Positions 9,232 through 17,682 of a stretch of 64,000 nt of DNA are shown here, piece after piece; position 1 is the stretch's first letter; the number at the start of each line of letters is the position of its first letter. The stretch comes from Dietzia sp. JS16-p6b (GTDB taxonomy: Bacteria > Actinomycetota > Actinomycetes > Mycobacteriales > Mycobacteriaceae). The notes below the pieces were generated by a model. That model had not been told where the DNA came from and did not search any database. It worked only from the letters and a program-made list of their open reading frames with translations. The position numbers and the translations under genes are program-made. The stretch covers positions 2,266,001-2,330,000 of the forward strand of contig NZ_CP024869.1 in NCBI RefSeq assembly GCF_003052165.1. The letters are read 5' to 3'.

Positions 9232-9905
9232 CACTGGTCCCAGTGGATGAACTCCTCCGCCGGTGGCCGCCAGGCGGGGCGGAAGGTGGTACCGGTGTAG
9301 TGGGCGACCGGGATCATGCAGACCTGTTCCACCTCGGCGGGATCGATCCCCACGATCTCGGCGACCTCGTCCTCGCGGCCGAGGGTCATCCCCGTCCAAC
9401 AGGTGCCCAGTCCGCGAAGCCGCGCGGCGAGCATGAAGTTCCACACGGTCGGATACACCGTCGCGAGCCTGTGTTTGGCCGCCAGCACATCACCCTCGGC
9501 CAGCCGGGGCGTCAGACACGGGATGACGATCACCGGCACCCGGGACATCACCGCCGCGAGGTGCTCGGCCGAGTCCCTGGTGCGTCTGCTCTGGGCCGCG
9601 TGCGTGGGGTCGGCGTCGACACGGTGGAACAGCCCCACGTCGCTCGCGCGATAGAACCCGTCGAACTCCTCCCGGTAGATCCGGCCGAGGCGGTCGATGC
9701 GCGCGGGATCGCGGACGATCACGAACTCGGTGCGCATGAGATTGGAGCCCTGGGGCGCCTGGAGGGCGTCGGCCACGCACTCCTCCAGCGTTCGCGGGTC
9801 CACCTCGCGCCCCAGATCGAGTCGCCGGCGCACCGCGCGGGTGGTGGTGATCAGATCGTGCGCACCGAGGGGCTCGGGCGGGGTCACGGCCGCGGGATCA
9901 GTCAT
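9228..9905 (-). CDS. Nitroreductase family protein
   Basis: A 225-residue FMN-dependent nitroreductase-fold protein. TTRAVRRRLD near the N-terminus is the FMN phosphate-binding arginine motif. ALQAPQGSNLMRTEFVIV and LAARLRGLGTCWTGM are the other conserved FMN/dimer regions, and C-terminal IPVAHYTGTTFRPAWRPP fits the family. The ATG at 9905 is taken, with a weak GGGGTG upstream; a GTG two codons earlier is an alternative. Members reduce nitro groups, quinones or enones, and some act as dehydrogenases. It follows the acyl-CoA dehydrogenase by 8 bp, clearly in the same transcript. Confidence 0.88.
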   Translation of the reverse strand: MTDPAAVTPPEPLGAHDLITTTRAVRRRLDLGREVDPRTLEECVADALQAPQGSNLMRTEFVIVRDPARIDRLGRIYREEFDGFYRASDVGLFHRVDADPTHAAQSRRTRDSAEHLAAVMSRVPVIVIPCLTPRLAEGDVLAAKHRLATVYPTVWNFMLAARLRGLGTCWTGMTLGREDEVAEIVGIDPAEVEQVCMIPVAHYTGTTFRPAWRPPAEEFIHWDQW

Positions 9906-9913
9906 GGTCACCC

Positions 9914-11053
9914 CTACACCCCGACGAGATCCGCGATCGACCGGCGGGCTTTCCGGCCGCCCCCGAAGGCACCCTCGTCCCCGAGAGCGCGACGAAGGTA
10001 GAAGTGGGCGGAGTGCTCCCACGTGAAGCCGATCCCACCGTGCAATTGGATCGCCTCGTAGGCGCTCCTCGTGGCGGCATCCGCACACACCGCCGATGCG
10101 ACCGCCACGGCCAGCTCGGCGTCGCGGGCGTCGTCCTCGTCGAGAACCGCGAGGGCGTACATCGCGGCGGACCGGGCCCGCTCGCGGTCGACCAGCATAT
10201 CGGCCAGGCGATGCTTGATGGCCTGGAAAGACCCGATCGCACGTCCGAACTGATGACGCTGTTGGACGTAGGCGACCGTGTCATCCAACAGCCGGGCGGC
10301 GATCCCCGCGTGTTCGGCGGCGAGCGCCGCACCGGTGATGAGCGTCAACTCACGGACCACGTCCAGGAACCGTGCGGCACCGACGAGGATCCTCGTGGGC
10401 GCGTCCACCAACTGCACGTCGGCGCGGCGCCTGGTCAGGTCGACGACCTCTCGCGGGCGACGTTCTGCTCCGGTGAGGTCCACCACCACGAGCGCCTTCT
10501 CCGCTCCGGAGGACGCCACGACCACGAGCGAGTCGACCGCCTCCCCCCAGAGCACGCCCGGGACGAGCCCGTTGACGACGGAACCCGCCTCGCCCGTCGC
10601 CCCGGCACCCGCCGAGAGGGTGACCTCGCCGTCGAGCGACACCCCGATCGTGCGGCGTCCCTCCATGACCGCTCCGAGGAGATCGTCCAGCGATGCCGGG
10701 TCATCCGCTCGGACCAGCGCCTGCCCGGCAATTACGGCACTGACCAGGAGCGGCTCCGGGAGCAGCGCGGCTCCGGTCTCCTCGAGGACCACGCCCAGGT
10801 CCGCGAAACCGAAACCGTGCCCACCGAGTTCCTCGGGCACGGCGAGGGCGGCGACCTGCAGTTCATCGTTGAGTCTGCGCCACCGGGATTCCGAGTAGCC
10901 CGAGTCGGAGTCGATCGACTCGCGGACCGCCTCGTGGGTGCCGTGCCGGGCCACGAACCGGGCCACCACCGCGCGCAACTCGTCACGCTCCGGGGTCGGA
11001 AGGATGATCGACGGGTCGGCCTCGGGTCGCGCCGTTCGTGTCACTTGTGTCAC
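9914..11053 (-). CDS. Acyl-CoA dehydrogenase family protein
   Basis: A 379-residue flavoprotein with the family architecture: helical N-terminal domain (VPEELGGHGFGFADLGVVLEETG), central beta domain, and C-terminal helical domain containing RHQFGRAIGSFQAIKHRLADM and YEAIQLHGGIGFTWEHSAHFYLRRA. These are the FAD and dimer contacts of FadE enzymes; short actinobacterial FadE proteins of this type often serve sterol side-chain or cyclic acid degradation. The GTG start at 11053 has an AGGA ribosome site. It is the first gene of the minus-strand cluster and faces divergent NTF2-like genes, so the 142-bp gap is the likely control region. No CoA ligase is present in the window. Confidence 0.88.
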   Translation of the reverse strand: MTQVTRTARPEADPSIILPTPERDELRAVVARFVARHGTHEAVRESIDSDSGYSESRWRRLNDELQVAALAVPEELGGHGFGFADLGVVLEETGAALLPEPLLVSAVIAGQALVRADDPASLDDLLGAVMEGRRTIGVSLDGEVTLSAGAGATGEAGSVVNGLVPGVLWGEAVDSLVVVASSGAEKALVVVDLTGAERRPREVVDLTRRRADVQLVDAPTRILVGAARFLDVVRELTLITGAALAAEHAGIAARLLDDTVAYVQQRHQFGRAIGSFQAIKHRLADMLVDRERARSAAMYALAVLDEDDARDAELAVAVASAVCADAATRSAYEAIQLHGGIGFTWEHSAHFYLRRALGDEGAFGGGRKARRSIADLVGV

Positions 11054-11106
11054 GGGAAGTCCTCTCCTACGCCGTGGAGGTGGGGTGCCCCGCGTCGTGT
11101 AATTGA

Positions 11107-11188
11107 GTTGAGTTCACTTCAACCCATGACAACATAGTGAGGCGCATCACGCAAGCTCTTGAGGTCGGGCCCGATCCTAAACTAAGTT
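11107..11188. promoter_or_regulatory. Divergent control region with operator-like repeats
   Basis: Between the acyl-CoA dehydrogenase and the first NTF2-like gene lie an inverted repeat GTTGA-N7-TCAAC (11107-11123), whose minus strand contains TGAACTCA, and AACTAAGTT (11180-11188) six bases before the NTF2 ATG. Both share sequence with the palindrome at 7601-7613. TAAACT at 11178-11183 could be a -10 element for a nearly leaderless NTF2 transcript. A repressor there would control both directions. Confidence 0.45.
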
Positions 11189-11194
11189 CGATTC

Positions 11195-11590
11195 ATGACC
11201 TCGCCCGATTCCGCCCTGCCCGATTCCACCCTCGTCACCTACTACGCCCACGTGGACTCGGGAGACCTTGAGTCCGGTCTCGCCCTCCTGTCGCCGGACG
11301 TCTCCTTCGCCATCCTCCTCCCGGGCACTGCCGTGCGCGGCACGGACCGCGACGGCGTCCGCCGGTACCTCGAGGGGCGCGGTCCCATCGACCGGCGTCA
11401 CGTCCCCACCCACGCCACCCGCACCGGTGAGCTCGAGTTCGTCTACGGCGCCGTGGTCGAGGACGGCGTCACGATCACCGGCCATTTCCTCGCATCCGCC
11501 CGAATCGACGAGGACGGGCTCATCTCCGGGTACCAGGTGGCCTTCGACCCGGAGCTCGGGCTCGTCTCCCCCACCCTCGACCGCTCCTGA
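11195..11590 (+). CDS. NTF2-like/SnoaL-type protein
   Basis: A 131-residue protein with the compact NTF2/SnoaL layout: an N-terminal helix with TYYAHVDSGDLESGLALLSPDVSF, then RGTDRDGVRRYLEGR and alternating beta strands. The family includes isomerases, hydrolyases and polyketide cyclases as well as non-catalytic ligand binders. It lies divergent from the catabolic operon and 41 bp before a second protein of similar design. It could act on a pathway intermediate; a ketosteroid-isomerase-like role is only one option. The ATG at 11195 lacks a clear ribosome site and may be translated from a near-leaderless transcript. Confidence 0.8.
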   Translation: MTSPDSALPDSTLVTYYAHVDSGDLESGLALLSPDVSFAILLPGTAVRGTDRDGVRRYLEGRGPIDRRHVPTHATRTGELEFVYGAVVEDGVTITGHFLASARIDEDGLISGYQVAFDPELGLVSPTLDRS

Positions 11591-11631
11591 TCCGACCCCG
11601 CCCACACCGACCCCCCGAACGGAGAACCACC

Positions 11632-12000
11632 ATGTCCACCGACACCCCCCTGCTGCACGCCTGGTTCGAGATCATGGACTCCGACGATCCGGACCGGGTC
11701 CTCAACCACATCACCGAGGACTTCCGGCTGTCCATCCTGTTCTCCACGGGCGAGTCCGCCGCAGAGTTCGAGGGGGACAGAGCCGGTCTGGTGGTCTACC
11801 TCGAACAGCGCGAGAAGAGCGTCCTGACCCACCACATCCTCAGCGGCACGCGGGTCGGGGACACCGAGCTGTGTCTCGGGGAGACCCGGCGTGACGGGGA
11901 GTTCGAGGCCAGCTTCAACGCCACCGCGCAACTCACCGGGCAGGACAAGGTTCGGCGCCTGCTCATCTGCCGGACCCCGAGGGTCCGCTTCACCGACTGA
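11632..12000 (+). CDS. NTF2-like protein
   Basis: A 122-residue protein of the same fold type as its upstream neighbour: LLHAWFEIMDSDDPDRVLNHITEDFRLSILFST matches the N-terminal helix and first strands, and EFEGDRAGLVVYLEQRE is the equivalent loop. The sequences have diverged enough that they probably do different jobs or form a heteromer. The ATG at 11632 follows GGAGAACCACC, a good ribosome site. A strong hairpin terminator follows after 76 bp, so these two genes form a complete plus-strand unit. Confidence 0.75.
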   Translation: MSTDTPLLHAWFEIMDSDDPDRVLNHITEDFRLSILFSTGESAAEFEGDRAGLVVYLEQREKSVLTHHILSGTRVGDTELCLGETRRDGEFEASFNATAQLTGQDKVRRLLICRTPRVRFTD

Positions 12001-12076
12001 CCTCGCGCGGACCCCCGCCACCATGGACCCCGCCGGCGGGCCACGCCGCGGGCCAGGCCACCGTTCCCTGAGACGA

Positions 12077-12109
12077 CAGACCCCCGCAGCCGGGCACTGC
12101 GGGGGTCTG
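12077..12109. terminator. Bidirectional hairpin terminator
   Basis: A perfect 13-bp stem (CAGACCCCCGCAG at 12077-12089 with its complement at 12097-12109) around a 7-nt loop. It lies between the converging NTF2-like gene and glyA and can serve both. No long T run follows, as is common in actinobacteria. Confidence 0.85.
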
Positions 12110-12131
12110 CTGCGCTACGCGGCCCGGAGCC

Positions 12132-13436
12132 TCAGCCCAGGATCGTCCAGTCCTCCAGGCCCTCGTACAGCGGCTTCGCCGCGGCCAGCGCGGACACCCG
12201 CTCACGCAGGGCGGCGATGTCGGCCGACGCGCCCGCCGCGAGGGCGGTGCCGATGATGTCCGCGACCTCGCGGAAGTCCTCGGCCCCGAAACCTCGGGTG
12301 GCCAGCGCGGGCGTACCGATCCGCAGGCCGGAGGTCACCATCGGCGGACGGGGGTCGAACGGCACGGCGTTGCGGTTGACGGTGATCCCGACCTCGTGGA
12401 GGAGGTCCTCGGCCTGCTGGCCGTCGAGCTCCGACTCGCGGAGATCCACCAGCACGAGGTGGACGTCGGTCCCCCCGGTGAGCACCGACACCCCGGCGTC
12501 CCGGCAGTCCTGCTCTGTCAGGCGCTCGGCGAGGATCCTGGCGCCCTCGATCGTGCGTTGCTGCCGCTCGCGGAACTGCTCGGTGCCGGCGATCTTCATG
12601 GCGGTGGCCTTGGCGGCGATCGCGTGCATGAGCGGGCCGCCCTGCTGACCCGGGAACACCGACGAGTTGAGCTTCTTGAACAGGTCGAGGTCGTTGGTGA
12701 GGATCATGCCGGAACGCGGCCCGCCCAGGGTCTTGTGGACCGTGGTGGACACGACGTCGGCATGGGGCACGGGGCTCGGGTGCAGACCCGCGGCCACCAG
12801 TCCCGCGAAGTGGGCCATGTCCACCCAGAGCTTGGCGCCGACCTCATCGGCGATCTCGCGGAACCTCGCGAAATCAAGCGTGCGCGGGTACGCCGACCAC
12901 CCTGCGATGATCACATCGGGCCGCTCCTCCAACGCCATCTCGCGGACGGTGTCCATGTTGATCTGCATGGTCTCCGGGTCCACCTCGTAGGCGGCGACCT
13001 CGTACAGCTGACCGGAGAAGTTGAGCTTCATGCCGTGGGTGAGGTGACCACCGTGTGCCAGGGACAGGCCCATGATCTTGGAGCCCGGCGTCGCGAGCGC
13101 CATGAGCACCGCGGCGTTGGCCTGGGCGCCGGCGTGCGGCTGGACGTTGGCGTACGTGGCGCCGAACACCTCCTTGGCGCGATCGCGGGCCAGGTTCTCC
13201 ACCACGTCGACGTGCTCACACCCGCCGTAGTATCGACGACCCGGGTAGCCCTCGGCGTACTTGTTGGTGAGCACGGACCCCTGTGCCTGCAGCACCGAGC
13301 GCGGGACGAAGTTCTCCGACGCGATCATCTCGAGCGTGTCCCGCTGACGGGCCAGCTCGCCGGCCATCGCCTCGGCGACCTCCGGATCGAGATCGGACAG
13401 GGAGGCGGTGAACACGTCGGTGTTCGGGTCGGTCAT
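12132..13436 (-). CDS. glyA: Serine hydroxymethyltransferase
   Basis: A 434-residue PLP enzyme that interconverts serine and glycine with tetrahydrofolate, feeding one-carbon metabolism. Recognisable blocks: [35 protein letters not shown], the active-site lysine Lys235 in [13 protein letters not shown], and [18 protein letters not shown]. Length matches bacterial GlyA. The ATG at 13436 has GAGGAG at a good distance. It is divergent from coaA, the same pairing as glyA1/coaA in M. tuberculosis (Rv1093/Rv1092c from memory). A strong hairpin ends the transcript. Confidence 0.97.
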   Translation of the reverse strand: MTDPNTDVFTASLSDLDPEVAEAMAGELARQRDTLEMIASENFVPRSVLQAQGSVLTNKYAEGYPGRRYYGGCEHVDVVENLARDRAKEVFGATYANVQPHAGAQANAAVLMALATPGSKIMGLSLAHGGHLTHGMKLNFSGQLYEVAAYEVDPETMQINMDTVREMALEERPDVIIAGWSAYPRTLDFARFREIADEVGAKLWVDMAHFAGLVAAGLHPSPVPHADVVSTTVHKTLGGPRSGMILTNDLDLFKKLNSSVFPGQQGGPLMHAIAAKATAMKIAGTEQFRERQQRTIEGARILAERLTEQDCRDAGVSVLTGGTDVHLVLVDLRESELDGQQAEDLLHEVGITVNRNAVPFDPRPPMVTSGLRIGTPALATRGFGAEDFREVADIIGTALAAGASADIAALRERVSALAAAKPLYEGLEDWTILG

Positions 13437-13568
13437 CGTTGCTCCTCGCGCGTGGGCTTCTCACTTCGTACGAATCGTGTGCGGCCACGGCTCGTCTCGT
13501 CGTCGTCAGTCTAGTGGCAGGGCACCTGGAGGCCTCTTCCCCGTGGGCACCTGACACAATCAGCAATC

Positions 13569-14501
13569 GTGAGCAGACATGCCGGCGACTACACGCCGTA
13601 CGTGGAGTTCGACCGCCGGAGCTGGCGCCGACTGCGGCGAGCCATGCCGATGGTGCTCACCGAGCAGGACCTCGAGGGATTGCGTGGTCTGGGTGAACAC
13701 CTGGACCTGGACGAGATCGCGGAGATCTACCTGCCGCTCAGCCGGCTCATCCACCTCCAGGTGTCGGCCCGGCAGCGCCTCTTCCAGTCCACCAACCTGT
13801 TCCTCGGCGAGACCGTGGACGCTCCCATGCCGTTCGTGATCGGGGTGGCCGGGTCGGTGGCCGTGGGCAAGTCCACCTCGGCGCGTGTGCTGCGCGCTCT
13901 GCTGACCCGCTGGGACTCCCACCCCCGGGTCGACCTCATCACGACCGACGGCTTCCTGTACCCCAACCGTGAGCTCCAGCGGCGCGGATTGATGCACCGC
14001 AAGGGCTACCCCGAGTCCTATGACCGTCGCGCGCTGCTGCGGTTCGTCACGGAGGTCAAGTCCGGCGCCCCGGTCGTGCGCGCGCCGGTGTACTCGCACA
14101 CCAAGTACGACATCGTCCCCCACGAGTTCATCGAGGTCGAGCGCCCGGACATCCTCATCGTCGAGGGACTGAACGTCCTGCAGACGGGCCCCCGGCTGAT
14201 GGTCTCGGACCTGTTCGACTTCTCGCTCTACGTGGACGCGCGGATCGAGGACATCGAGACGTGGTACGTCGAGCGGTTCCTGGAACTGCGCCGCACGTCG
14301 TTCTCCAACCCCAACTCACACTTCGCGCACTACGCCGACCTGTCCGACCAGGCGGCCCGGTTGGCAGCGCGTGAGATCTGGAACTCGATCAACCGACCCA
14401 ACCTGGTGGAGAACATCCTGCCCACCCGACCCCGGGCCACACTGGTACTGCGGAAGAACTCCGACCACTCCATTCAGCGTCTGCGTCTGCGCAAGATCTG
14501 A
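13569..14501 (+). CDS. coaA: Pantothenate kinase (type I)
   Basis: A 310-residue P-loop kinase for the first step of coenzyme A synthesis, phosphorylating pantothenate. The Walker A motif GSVAVGKS is at residues 95-102 in [18 protein letters not shown]. Conserved CoaA blocks follow: [38 protein letters not shown], and [10 protein letters not shown] at the C-terminus. Length is standard for type I. The GTG at 13569 gives the usual N-terminus ([15 protein letters not shown]). It converges on the next gene with only 3 bp between stops. In E. coli the enzyme is feedback-inhibited by CoA; regulation is not visible here. Confidence 0.96.
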   Translation: MSRHAGDYTPYVEFDRRSWRRLRRAMPMVLTEQDLEGLRGLGEHLDLDEIAEIYLPLSRLIHLQVSARQRLFQSTNLFLGETVDAPMPFVIGVAGSVAVGKSTSARVLRALLTRWDSHPRVDLITTDGFLYPNRELQRRGLMHRKGYPESYDRRALLRFVTEVKSGAPVVRAPVYSHTKYDIVPHEFIEVERPDILIVEGLNVLQTGPRLMVSDLFDFSLYVDARIEDIETWYVERFLELRRTSFSNPNSHFAHYADLSDQAARLAAREIWNSINRPNLVENILPTRPRATLVLRKNSDHSIQRLRLRKI

Positions 14502-14504
14502 CGG

Positions 14505-15584
14505 TCACTCCGGCGCGGCGCCCGTCTCCCCCACCGGAACCCCTCGGCGCCGCAGCTCGGCCTCCGCGCGGTCCAGCCCCCCGTGCTCCAGCGCGGCCTG
14601 CGGACTGTAGTCGGTCCACACATGGCGACCGAAGCGGCTCACCTCCACCTCGAGCTCACCCGACAGGTGCTCGATCGCGCCGGCCGAGTTCCGCTTCTCC
14701 GAGGGCAACGGCACGGGCAGCACGTGGGCCCGACCGAGCGGCGCCCGACCGGTCACCCGGATCCGCCAGCCGTACCCGCGCCCCTCGAGCGCCCAGACGT
14801 CGTCGCCGACCACCGCGCGGACCGGCGAGACCACGGGGTTGCCCAACCGGATCACCCGACCATCGGGCAGGCGCACCACCAGGGCGGTGACCTCGGTGCG
14901 CAATGGGCCCGAATGAATCTGCCCGCCGGCGAAGGCCACGCAGGCGTCCGGTTCGGAGAATCCCTGCGCCTGCCCCCACCACCACGAGTCCGGAAAGCCC
15001 TCGGCGCCCCAGTTCTTCTCCCCGTAGACATCGGCGCCGTCGAACTCCCAGCGCCTACCGTCCAGCTCGGCCCAGCCCCGCGCCCGACCGCCGAGCAGCC
15101 ACGGGTGCCAGTACTGGTTGAGGGCGGGAACAGCCTGGAAGACGCTCGACCCACCGACGGCCCGGTGCGGCCACTCCACGGGATCGGTGATCTCCACGTG
15201 CAGGCGGGCCCCCTCGCCCATGTCCGCCGTCACGCCGTCCGGCCGGTACTCGAACAGGTCGCCGGAGCGCGCGCCCAGGCGGTCGGGGGCGGCCCACCCC
15301 TCGGGTGCGGCCGCCAGGCGGAGGGACGACGACGTCGCGCCGTCACCCGGCCGGGGATCCCGGGTCGCGCCGGACCGGGGTGGCACCTCGTCGGATGCCA
15401 GGCCGAGAGTCGCCCAGTGCCCGTCCGGCCCCCGGTTGATCCCGATGAGCGCGATCAGGGCGCGGCCTCGGTCGCGGTCGGTCACGCGGAGGAAGTATCC
15501 CTCCATCGCCACTCCGTGTGCGCGGAGCGGGTCGCCGAAGGGCAGGTCAGCGCCGGTTGCCCGGTAGCGTCGGAGAAGACTCAT
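14505..15584 (-). CDS. Tocopherol cyclase-like protein
   Basis: A 359-residue protein carrying tocopherol-cyclase family features: SSVFQAVPALNQYWHPWLLGGRARG, then WEFDGADVYGEKNWGAEGFPDSWWWGQAQGF, and C-terminal beta-rich segments. In plants and cyanobacteria the family closes the chromanol ring of vitamin E, but mycolata are not known to make tocopherol and no other tocopherol gene is present here. The actinobacterial members therefore probably act on, or bind, another prenylated or lipid quinone-like molecule. It lies next to two PH-domain membrane proteins, divergent by 26 bp. I am confident in the family and unsure of the reaction. Confidence 0.75.
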   Translation of the reverse strand: MSLLRRYRATGADLPFGDPLRAHGVAMEGYFLRVTDRDRGRALIALIGINRGPDGHWATLGLASDEVPPRSGATRDPRPGDGATSSSLRLAAAPEGWAAPDRLGARSGDLFEYRPDGVTADMGEGARLHVEITDPVEWPHRAVGGSSVFQAVPALNQYWHPWLLGGRARGWAELDGRRWEFDGADVYGEKNWGAEGFPDSWWWGQAQGFSEPDACVAFAGGQIHSGPLRTEVTALVVRLPDGRVIRLGNPVVSPVRAVVGDDVWALEGRGYGWRIRVTGRAPLGRAHVLPVPLPSEKRNSAGAIEHLSGELEVEVSRFGRHVWTDYSPQAALEHGGLDRAEAELRRRGVPVGETGAAPE

Positions 15585-15610
15585 GTCGGCCAGCGTTTCA
15601 CAGGGGCCCT

Positions 15611-16111
15611 ATGTTGGACACCGTGAACTCGTCAGCGATCGGACTCAGACCGCCACGACACAGAGTCGACCCCCGGTGTCGTCGCTGGTGGACCGCCCAG
15701 GTCGGACTGTGGATGGCCGGGCCGCTCGTGGTGGCCGTCATCCTCGGACTGGTCCTGTCTCCGTGGGTCCTCCTCGCGGCTGCGGGCTGGGCGGTCGCGA
15801 TGGCCGTGGCGCTGGTCGCGGTGCCGAGGGTGCGTTGGGCGATCCATCGATGGGAGGCCACGGACACGGCCGTCTACAGCCGTAGTGGCCTCTTCTGGGA
15901 GGAATGGCGGGCCGCGCCGCTGTCGCGTGTGCAGACCGTCGACAAGACCCGCGGACCCCTGCAACGACAGTTCGGGTTGGCCACCGTCGTGGTCACCACC
16001 GCCTCCTCGTCGGGAGCGGTCCGCATCAGTGCGCTGGACGCCGCGCAGGCCGAGGAGATGGCTGACAGGTTGACGCTGCTGGCGCAGGACGACCAGCGGG
16101 ACGCCACATGA
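15611..16111 (+). CDS. Membrane protein with bacterial PH domain (YdbS-like)
   Basis: A 166-residue protein with two adjacent transmembrane helices (WTAQVGLWMAGPLVVAVILGLVLSPWVLLAAAGWAVAMAVALVAVP) followed by a bPH_2 domain. Diagnostic features are AVYSRSGLFWEEWRAAPLSRVQTVDKTRGPLQRQFGLATVVVTTA. This matches YdbS-type proteins. The ATG at 15611 gives a compact N-terminus; a GTG at 15623 is possible. The stop overlaps the start of the next PH-domain gene by 4 nt, the classic ydbS-ydbT pair arrangement. In Bacillus, such pairs relate to antimicrobial-compound tolerance; the role here is unknown. Confidence 0.8.
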   Translation: MLDTVNSSAIGLRPPRHRVDPRCRRWWTAQVGLWMAGPLVVAVILGLVLSPWVLLAAAGWAVAMAVALVAVPRVRWAIHRWEATDTAVYSRSGLFWEEWRAAPLSRVQTVDKTRGPLQRQFGLATVVVTTASSSGAVRISALDAAQAEEMADRLTLLAQDDQRDAT

Positions 16112-17568
16112 CCGCACCGGAGTGGCGTCGCCTCGATCGTCGGACCGTCGCCGCCAGCACCATCGTGGCCGCGGGGGCCCTGGCCGTCACCGCGGTTCCC
16201 GCCGGTTCCGCGCTCCTGCTCGCCGGGGTGGGCCCGGCATGGGTGGTGCTGTGGACCATCGGCGGCATGATCCTCGGCGCTGCGGCCACCGCGGTCATCG
16301 AGACCGCCCGGCTCGCCGTGACCAGCTATCGCGTGGACGCGCACCGGATCGAACGCCGCGTCCGATTCCTCTCCACCTCCACCACCAGCCTGTCGACCGG
16401 TCGGGTGCGAAACGTGGAGATCTCGGCGGACCTGGTGCAACGCCGGATGGGTATCGCGACGGTGCGACTGGCCAGTGGCGAGACCGACGGGTCCAGACTC
16501 ATCCTCGGCGCACTGGACCGCGAGGTCGCCGAGGAGTTGCGACGTCGGCTTCTCGCCGAGCGCGCCGCCACCGACACCACCGAGCTCGTGCGCCTGGACC
16601 CGGGGTGGGTCCGCTACGCGCCCGCGAGCGTCATGACTCCCCTGTTCGGCCTCCTGGGCATCGGTGTGGTGTTCCAGGTCGCTGACTGGTTCAGGGCCGT
16701 GCCCGAGATGCTCGACTGGATCTGGTCCCGGATCGGCGACCTGCCGATCCCGGTGATCGCCGCCGGGGTGGTGCTTCTCGCCTTGGTGGTGGGCACCGTC
16801 GCATCGGTGGCCCTTTTCGTGGAGAACTGGTGGAACCTGCGACTCGAGCGCCATGAGGACGGTTCGCTCGAGCTGCGGCGGGGACTGCTCGTGGGCCGGC
16901 ACACCTCCTTCGACGGCCGCCGCATACGCGGGGTCACGCTCCACGAGCCCCCGGGGTTCAGAGTTCTCGGAGCTGCTCGGCTCGACGTGATCGCGTCGGG
17001 GGTAGGCACCGGGAAGGACGACGAGGGGAAGAAGAAGCAGAGTCCGGCGTTGGTTCCCCCCTCGCCACGGGCGGTGTCCGCCGGTGTGGCCGGGACGATT
17101 CTCGGTGAGCCGGTGCCCACCGCGCTCCTGGCCCACCCGTCCGCCGCACGTCGACGGAGGCTCGTCCGGGCGGGCGCGGTCGTCGTCGCGATCACGGGGG
17201 TGTCGCTCGTCCCTGCGGTGCTCTGGCCGTGGCTCTGGTGGGTCCCGCTGGTTTCGCTCGGACTGTCCGCCGCCGTCGCGATCTGGGCCGCGTTCGACAA
17301 CGCCCGAGGCCTCGGGCACGCCGTCACCGACGGGGTGGTGGCGCTGCGCAAGGGTTCGCTGACCCGGCGGACCGACGTTCTCGATCGGGGCGGGATCCTC
17401 GGCTGGAACATCCGGCGCTCGCCTCTGCAACGCCGCGCCGGTCTGGCTACGCTCGTCGCCACCACGGCCGGCGGTAGCGGGGCATTCCGGTTACCGGACG
17501 TGGGCCGCGAGCAGGCGCCCGCGCTGTGGCGCACCGCCGGGCCGGTGTGGGACCACCTCGCCGAGTGA
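16108..17568 (+). CDS. Large PH-domain membrane protein (YdbT-like)
   Basis: A 486-residue membrane protein with repeated units of two transmembrane helices followed by a bPH_2 domain. The first is near residues 25-150 (YRVDAHRIERRVRFLSTSTTSLSTGRVRNVEISADLVQRRMG), and similar blocks lie in the middle (LELRRGLLVGRHTSFDGRRIRGVTLHEPP) and at the C-terminus (ALRKGSLTRRTDVLDRGGILGWNIRRSPLQRRAGLATLVATTAGG). It is translationally coupled to the smaller PH-domain gene (ATGA overlap). The two proteins probably form a membrane complex. Function unknown; no catalytic motif is visible. Confidence 0.82.
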   Translation: MTAPEWRRLDRRTVAASTIVAAGALAVTAVPAGSALLLAGVGPAWVVLWTIGGMILGAAATAVIETARLAVTSYRVDAHRIERRVRFLSTSTTSLSTGRVRNVEISADLVQRRMGIATVRLASGETDGSRLILGALDREVAEELRRRLLAERAATDTTELVRLDPGWVRYAPASVMTPLFGLLGIGVVFQVADWFRAVPEMLDWIWSRIGDLPIPVIAAGVVLLALVVGTVASVALFVENWWNLRLERHEDGSLELRRGLLVGRHTSFDGRRIRGVTLHEPPGFRVLGAARLDVIASGVGTGKDDEGKKKQSPALVPPSPRAVSAGVAGTILGEPVPTALLAHPSAARRRRLVRAGAVVVAITGVSLVPAVLWPWLWWVPLVSLGLSAAVAIWAAFDNARGLGHAVTDGVVALRKGSLTRRTDVLDRGGILGWNIRRSPLQRRAGLATLVATTAGGSGAFRLPDVGREQAPALWRTAGPVWDHLAE

Positions 17569-17682
17569 GCACCGCCGGGCCATCACCGCCGAGTGGTCGC
17601 AAATGACGCGAAACGCAGCAGGCGACCTGGGAGAACGTGAGTGAAATCGACCGCGCGATGAGGGCAGCGGACGGAGCCCGGC

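Noticed and set aside
11100-11125. KstR-type steroid operator upstream of the acyl-CoA dehydrogenase
   Set aside because: The spacing and core (AACNNGTT) of the KstR motif are not met; the repeat has a different centre, so I only call it a generic operator.
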